A DNA stretch of 64,000 nucleotides, taken from positions 20,147,975 to 20,211,974 of the forward strand of contig NC_087077.1 of assembly GCF_026151205.1 (NCBI RefSeq), read 5' to 3'. The notes under the pieces are model-generated. The model was not told the origin of the DNA and did no database searches. It saw nothing but the letters and a program-made list of their open reading frames with translations. Position numbers and translations under genes: made by a program. Below, piece after piece: positions 57,725 through 64,000 of the stretch; position 1 is the stretch's first letter, and every line of letters starts with the position of its first letter. Source of the DNA: Bolinopsis microptera (lineage: Eukaryota; Ctenophora; Tentaculata; Lobata; Bolinopsidae).

Positions 57725-59342
57725 ACAAAGACAGAAGAATTCTCCGCATAGTAGAATACTATCACTCATACTGGGATGATGTTATCTAATGGAACGTGTT
57801 TCAACAGGGGTGTAATCATTCCTACATCCCTGTATTCCTACATCCCTGTAATAAGTACGTGTTTTTGAAATTTTACAGTTTAAAATGAAGAGTTTAGGAA
57901 TCAATAGTTATTTTCACTTTTAATCATTCTTGATATTATCCTTGGATTACATTCACCGCATAATGTGTTGCTTCAAGGCAGTCTTGTTTGAAGTTCTACC
58001 TACTTTTCATAGATTTGCACACTGTATCTTGACATACACTGTATATCGTCACGCATGTTATATTGCCATGAAGTAGAATCCCTTACAGGCATTTTCTGCT
58101 CGATACGCTAGGGACCCCAGATATTCCGCATTTTTGACGGTATAATTCATTAAAAGTGTTCCTGAGATAATTAAACTGAGTTTACCCGGTTAAAACCCAA
58201 TTTTCTGTCCAAAAATAGGTTAAAAAGCTATGTCCTTTTATTTTTGAGCAAGTTAATTTCGTTGGCATATCAGAAAAATTTGCTTAAAAGTGTATTAGAT
58301 TTAGCTGCACAAGATAGTATTAATATTGTGTTATTATTTCAGGATTTCCCCGGTCAAAAATCCAATAAAATGGTGATATAGGGTTGTCGAGATACAGTGT
58401 GATTACCCTTTTCATATACTTCACAGAACGTATTCAAATAGAGTTCTCGACTTAACAACAACTGACGTTAACTAGCTGCTTTTTTACAATCACTGACTTA
58501 CTCTGGCCGTTGCCATGGTTACGTATGTTTTACGTATGCCTTCATCGTCACAGAATCAACCATGAATTCGGAATGAATTAAGAAGAGTTAATGATTGAAT
58601 TTAAAATGAATTAAGAAGAGTTAATGATTGAATTTATAATGAATTAAGAAGAGTTAATAATTGAATTTAGAATGAATTAAGAAGAGTTACCGTAATGATT
58701 GAAGCTTTTCATTCCTGCTAGCAACAAGTGTTCAGTTATTTAATTTCTTTGCTCTTTAGTAGCTTTAATTCTTTAGTCTTTTGGAATGATTCGGTGACAC
58801 TATAACTCTGATAACGACATTAGGCAATTTCTTAAAATGCAGAATGTTTTCACTTTCACCAACGTTTTGATTTGGATAATGTTTCTCTTATCGACCAAAT
58901 GAAAGACCAATATCGCCTAAAAATGATATTTTATTTGCTTGCTGGGGGACTGATAGTGGTTGTTATGGCAACATTTAGAATTCGCCATTAAACTTTAGAA
59001 CTACTAGTGACTTTTTAAAGAATGAAGTTTAGAAAAAACGGATAAAAAGTGTTATTCAAAAAGTACATCCTTGGAAGACTTTTGAAACACCCTGTAGACG
59101 TGTTGGAATCTGGTGTTGTAAAATTAGAATATTGAATATCCCGGCCCCGGCCATCCAGCTAGTGGTTGCTATGGCAACATCCTGCACAACAAAATTTAAA
59201 ACTTCATAGTTAGAGGGTAATTAAACAATTTTATATAATTTACTTGAATTGTCAGGAAAAGCACACGTACTTGAACTTTAGTTTGACACGTACCCTAGTT
59301 CGACACCTACTGTCAGTTCAACAAACCCTAAAGTTCGGCTCT
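57725..59342. other. AT-rich DNA with diverged duplications
   Basis: Segments near 57890-58010, 58435-58555 and 58690-58870 have diverged counterparts in the same order at 61690-61760, 61780-61880 and 62940-63065. A 33-bp repeat (GAATGAATTAAGAAGAGTTA units, 4 copies) lies at 58570-58690. GTTGCCATGGTTAC at about 58507 and GTTGCTATGGCAAC at about 59164 are X-box-like. No gene is proven. Confidence 0.4.
58953..59094 (-). mobile_element. Terminal fragment of a TA-flanked repeat (copy 2)
   Basis: Reading on the minus strand from TA (59095-59096): CAGGGTGTTTCAAAAGTCTT, then a region diverged from but alignable with 34246-34400. Both copies end internally at a GTTGCCATGG- or GTTGTTATGGCAAC-type site. 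Confidence 0.5.
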
Positions 59343-60000
59343 GCCAAACTTTAACTAGAGTACGCTACCTGGACTACCTGCCAAACTAGAGTACGCTACC
59401 TGGACTACCTGCCGAACTAGAGTACGCTACCTGGACTACCTGCCGAACTAGAGTACGCTACCTGGACTACCTGCCGAACTAGAGTACGCTACCTGGACTA
59501 CCTGCCGAACTAGACTACGCTACCTGGACTACCTGCCGAACTAGAGTACGCTACCTGGACTACCTGCCGAACTAGAGTACGCTACCTGGACTACCTGCCG
59601 AACTAGAGTACGCTACCTGGACTACCTGCCGAACTAGAGTACGCTACCTGGACTACCTGCCGAACTAGAGTACGCTACCTGGACTACCTGCCGAACTAGA
59701 GTACGCTACCTGGACTACCTGCCGAACTAGAGTACGCTACCTGGACTACCTGCCGAACTAGAGTACGCTACCTGGACTACCTGCCGAACTAGAGTACGCT
59801 ACCTGGACTACCTGCCGAACTAGAGTACGCTACCTGGACTACCTGCCGAACTAGAGTACGCTACCTGGACTACCTGCCGAACTAGAGTACGCTACCTGGA
59901 CTACCTGCCGAACTAGAGTACGCTACCTGGACTACCTGCCGAACTAGAGTACGCTACCTGGACTACCTGCCGAACTAGAGTACGCTACCTGGACTACTTA
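59343..60000 (+). repeat. 31-bp minisatellite (about 21 units)
   Basis: The unit is CTGCCGAACTAGAGTACGCT then ACCTGGACTAC. Almost invariant; one unit has GACTACGC and the first has CCAAACT. Confidence 0.95.
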
Positions 60001-60083
60001 GAGTGAGAAGATGTCTTTTAGCCTTGGTACGTTCTTGCCATCTTGGAGAGGGAGGCTTGCTGGCAGTTAGAGAGGGTCACACA

Positions 60084-60232
60084 CAGGGACAAAAGGATTT
60101 CGCGATTATTTTGGCCAAAAATCGCGATACCGCGAATTTTAACATACTATACATTAAACTATACATAAAATTTGTCGCAAATAATGGGAAAAATCGCGAT
60201 TCCGTACATGCCGCGATTTCCTTTTGTCCCTG
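60084..60232 (-). mobile_element. 149-bp hAT-type MITE, copy B
   Basis: Same length as copy A and in the opposite orientation. Perfect 13-bp inverted ends CAGGGACAAAAGG/CCTTTTGTCCCTG with the 8-bp target duplication GTCACACA (60076-60083 and 60233-60240). Only a few bases differ from copy A. Confidence 0.9.
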
Positions 60233-60260
60233 GTCACACAGCGTCGGCCACTAAGTGTTT

Positions 60261-61022
60261 TCGTCAGTGTCGGAAGCATTCTGTTTCGTAGGTACGTCAG
60301 TGTCGGAAGCATTCTGTTTCGTAGGTACGTCAGTTTCGGAAGCATTCTGTTTCGTAGGTACGTCAGTGTCGGAAGCATTCTGTTTCGTAGGTACGTCAGT
60401 GTCGGAAGCATTCTGTTTCGTAGGTACGTCAGTGTCGGAAGCATTCTGTTTCGTAGGTACGTCAGTGTCGGAAGCATTCTGTTTCGTAGGTACGTCAGTG
60501 TCGGAAGCATTCTGTTTCGTAGGTACGTCAGTGTCGGAAGCATTCTGTTTTGTAGGTACGTCAGTGTCGGAAGCATTCTGTTTCGTAGGTACGTCAGTGT
60601 CGGAAGCATTCTGTTTCGTAGGTACGTCAGTGTCGGAAGCATTCTGTTTCGTAGGTACATCAGTGTCGGAAGCATTCTGTTTCGTAGGTACGTCAGTGTC
60701 GGAAGCATTCTGTTTCGTAGGTACGTCAGTGTCGGAAGCATTCCGTTTCGTAGGTACGTCAGTGTCGGAAGCATTCTGTTTCGTAGGTACGTCAGTGTCG
60801 GAAGCATTCTGTTTCGTAGGTACGTCAGTGTCGGAAGCATTCTGTTTCGTAGGTACGTCAGTGTCGGAAGCATTCTGTTTCGTAGGTACGTCAGTGTCGG
60901 AAGCATTCTGTTTCGTAGGTACGTCAGTGTCGGAAGCATTCTGTTTCGTAGGTACGTCAGTGTCGGAAGCATTCTGTTTCGTAGGTACGTCAGTGTCGGA
61001 AGCATTCTGTTTCGTAGGTAGG
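60261..61022 (+). repeat. 33-bp minisatellite (about 23 units)
   Basis: The unit is GTCGGAAGCATTCTGTTTCG then TAGGTACGTCAGT. Frames of 260-280 codons exist in three frames because 33 is a multiple of 3. Stop-free translation here is a by-product, not evidence of a protein. Confidence 0.95.
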
Positions 61023-62084
61023 TTCAGGTTCTGCTTAGCAGTGTAGGAGTTAAGTTCCCAGCAGGACTAGTTGGGTGAGTATGGGGTTTAGTGCTCAGGA
61101 CAGTGGAGTCGTCTATAAGCTCAGGATTCGTTTATTAAATAAATCAAAGTTGGCCGCCGCAAATCATATTGACGCATTAAATGGCATAGTGTGTTATGAA
61201 ACTCTAGGTCTTGGTTTTTAGATATAAATGCTAAGATATATGTGATTTGATAACTTTTTTTCAAGCACGTTTATGAAGAGTTTCTTTTTGGCATAGATCC
61301 AATCAATAAAGCCATGCATCTAATGTCCGGCATAAGTTAACTATGTGTAACCATGGTAACTAGGGTAATGTCCGGCAACAGTTTTGGACGTTCCATGTTA
61401 TTCCGGCACCCTGGAATTTGACCATAAAATTAAAAGTTTCGGTACCGTTTGAAACTTTACGGAAGTTTGGTGGTCCGACAATGTTTTTGGTCCGAAGTTG
61501 GCCGGTCCGGTCATTGCCGTTCCACTATATAAGCATTCAAGTATAATCAATTTCTCCTTGTAACATCATATAAATACCTTTAAAACACCGCAAAGTTCTA
61601 ACTTGGCGCTGGTTTATCGAAGAGTCGAAGGATTGAAAAGATTTCAAACAGCTTGTTTTTATTTGATTTGAACAGTTTACTTTCACTTATCTGTCATTAT
61701 CGATAATATCCTTGGCTTACTTTTACCACATAATTTGTTGCTTTGTCTTGTTTGAAGTTCTACTTTTCACGATCAAATAGAGTCCTCGAATGAAGCTGCC
61801 AAAGGCTGCTGTTTCAGGTAAATAGGTGCAATACAGAATACTTAACAGTTTTACTTATCATTACAGGTGTCTTCATCGTCACAAAGGGTATGGTAGGACT
61901 TAACTAACTTGAGGTATTCTACTATGGTCAATAATTTAGTTAGGTTTTTGGACAGCTTGTACTTCTATAAATATATTTGATATAGTTCTATTTGATTTAA
62001 TAGTCCATCAGGGTCCAGTAGTTCTTTAGGTTTTACTGATAGCCCTGTTTGCATTCAACAGTCCATTTAACAGTCCATTTAAGG
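61023..62084. other. AT-rich DNA, partly related to 57-59 kb
   Basis: TAATGTCCGGCA occurs twice (61322, 61366) around GTAACCATGGTAAC (about 61349-61362). Possible small exons near 61791 and 61866 (each with splice-like borders) are too short to call. Confidence 0.35.
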
Positions 62085-62210
62085 ATGGAGGATGAATTCT
62101 CCGCATTCCAACAGTATTTTGTGTTGTTCACTGTGCTGATTCCGGGAAGCATTCTCTTTACGCTCTCATTATATTGTACGATAAGATATCGTTTATTTAA
62201 AATTGAATAA
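62085..62210 (+). CDS. Candidate 41-residue single-pass membrane protein
   Basis: Short frame from ATG (GGATGG context) to TAA. The acidic start (MEDEFSAFQQ) is followed by a hydrophobic stretch at residues 11-32 (YFVLFTVLIPGSILFTLSLY) and a short basic tail (RYRLFK). This layout fits a tail-in small integral membrane peptide or a last exon carrying one membrane helix. No family is recognised. The fragment GAATTCTCCGCAT, with stops after it, also occurs near 57736. Chance cannot be excluded at this length. Confidence 0.3.
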   Translation: MEDEFSAFQQYFVLFTVLIPGSILFTLSLYCTIRYRLFKIE

Positions 62211-64000
62211 TTATGGACCTGTCAAGGATTGCAGCCCAGTTAAGAGCTACTTGTGCCATGTAAGGGATAACTGAGGTCAAGTGACCACCGATCCTATCAC
62301 GTGACCGCCGAGTACAATAGGAATAGGGCTTATCTTAGTGTTTGTTTAGCTTATCAGTAGTTTTAAAAGCACTCCGTGGGAAATTGATGTGGTGTCTTGA
62401 CATTTATCTAATTCACGCGTGAGAAACTCACGCGTTACGGCGGAGTAGGGCTCGAAAGGGTGTAGTCAAGGTTCTTTTTTATTACGTTTACATTGGTTTA
62501 GCTGAAAGTGGATTAATTTGTTTAATAGTTATATCCTGTAGTACAACGTGTACTCCACCAATTGTTGAGTATTGAGACCTATTGAAAGTTATATTATGCA
62601 GCCCTACGCGATCCCTGCCAAACCAACTGAAGTCCTATAAAGCAAGTAAATTATTGATACCCCCATTTTTAATTCTATTCGGATTTCGGATTTACTTAAC
62701 ATTATCATCGAGACACACTTCTCACCTTTACTAAGTTATTGTTGAAATCTAGCGGGGCTACAACCAAATTGTTGACACACACTTCTATCCTTTTCTGTTT
62801 CTGATATCGGGACATACTTCTCGATCGTTTAGTTATAGTGACTGTAGAAATCAGCATCTGTTATAGTTAGCCCAACTTACCACTTCAGTTTGATAACGTA
62901 GAGTAAAACCTAGTTTACTACTATAAACTAATTTAGAATCTACGAAGGAAAGTTATTGATTGAAGCTTTTCTTTTCTACTAGCAACTGATATATTTACTC
63001 TTTTAGAATGTTTCAGTGGTGCTATAACGCTGATAAAAATATCAGTAATTTCCTTCAAATGCAAAATGTTTCAATTTGATGATCTGATATCTGATAAGGA
63101 TAGATAACATTTCACGTCTCTGAGCACTACTAGGATAAACACTAATTTTTACTGTAGAAATAAACGGACAGATTCCGATTTCGAATAATCAAATTGTACG
63201 ATCAGAAACTACATTCTCGGCTTTAATTTGGACGATTTGCCAGTTCCAATGCTCATAATATAATTACTAATTATGCTCATAATTACTAATTAGGCCTCTT
63301 TAGGTTTGGGCATTTTTGGCTGGGTAAAACGCACTGTAACACTGGTAACAGTAACCACTTATAACCATGGTAACCAGTTATTTGAGAATTTTCTGTACTC
63401 TGTACTCATACTCAGGGCCCGTTTATAATGTTGACCGCTAATGCAGGTTTGGTAACGCTTAAATTAGGTCCGATTTGGGAGTATTTTACTTACTGAGTAC
63501 TATAAAGTTATTATATCGTTAACTTCAGCCAATCTCGACCTGAATCCTTTCACCTCCCCTTAAAGGCGTGACATTACATCTCCTTAGAACATTACAAACT
63601 TCCCTAGCGATTAAAAGTGCAAACTTCAAGGGATTGGCGGTTTCTCAAAGACTTTTTGAATGAAAAACGATCTCAAACAGGTAAGTTTTTTAGTTTGTGT
63701 ATTGTGAGTGGCTTCTACTAATTTAAAGTTTTCTCTTTTATGCATAATATATAATATATAATAGCGCATACTTCTTTTCATACCTTCATCGGAAAACTAT
63801 GAAGAAATATTTTAGATCACAATAAATTGTAACTAAAAGGATTTTAACGGGTGATACTCGTAAAATATCTGTTCCATATATAGGACCGTCGACGAGTCCA
63901 ACTCGGCGCGCGTCCTGGTAGGTTGTAAACCTACAAAAAGGATTCACACGTGTGCACAACTCAACAGTAACCATGGTAACTAACAAATCAACAGTTATCA
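62211..64000. other. AT-rich DNA to the window end
   Basis: No gene is supported. TAACGCGTGA-type palindromic text lies near 62415. X-box-like sites are ATAACCATGGTAAC (about 63362) and GTAACCATGGTAAC (about 63967). A third diverged copy of the 57.07-kb segment lies near 63620-63720. A 66-codon minus-strand frame at 63786 has no domain. Confidence 0.4.

Noticed and set aside
57490-57769. Three overlapping minus-strand frames of 76-91 codons
   Set aside because: Frames read a 20-bp array; a 60-bp joint period yields the same peptide pattern in all three frames.
60154-61046. Long repeat-peptide frames in three frames
   Set aside because: The 33-bp unit is stop-free in several frames; codon composition is dictated by the DNA repeat.

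Overview
This window looks like nuclear DNA of an invertebrate animal. The evidence is genes split by GT-AG introns, a tetraspanin, a four-EF-hand calcium-binding protein, an LTR retrotransposon, and TA-flanked and hAT-type DNA transposon remnants. The retroelement and transposase families resemble ones I know from aquatic invertebrates such as cnidarians, but the sequence does not fix the phylum. There are no operons, rRNA, tRNA or CRISPR arrays that I can support.

By eye, a third or more of the window is tandem repeats: about 30 arrays with units from 10 to 151 bp. Many have units that are multiples of three (15, 21, 24, 33, 36, 51, 63 bp), so they throw long open frames in several frames and both strands. 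I do not treat those as genes.

Layout: 1-3.2 kb is mostly unique and holds a promoter-like cluster at about 1150-1290. A 63-bp satellite fills 3.2-6.2 kb. A 36-bp array (6.5-7.0 kb) leads straight into an intronless EF-hand coding exon (6977-7483). A TA-flanked pogo-type transposon remnant lies at 8.5-10.1 kb. A 9.1-kb LTR retrotransposon (11.2-20.35 kb) with 1,607-bp LTRs is inserted into a 70-bp satellite that continues to 21.96 kb. Minisatellites alternate with short unique DNA from 22 to 47 kb, with one doubtful small gene at 36.5 kb. A three-exon tetraspanin gene spans 47,895-53,784. More minisatellites, two hAT MITE copies and a possible 41-residue membrane protein (62,085) follow.

Two themes stand out. 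First, unrelated arrays and many single-copy sites repeatedly carry a 13-14 bp palindrome of the type GTNRCC-(N)-RGYAAC, the X-box bound by RFX transcription factors. Second, splice junctions have been caught up in repeat growth. The 5' splice site of tetraspanin exon 1, with 22 codons of coding sequence, is present in 13 tandem copies. The 5' splice site of exon 2 opens a 41-bp array. The array before the EF-hand exon is a tandem series of 3'-splice-site-like sequences. The tetraspanin stop codon itself lies inside an X-box palindrome.
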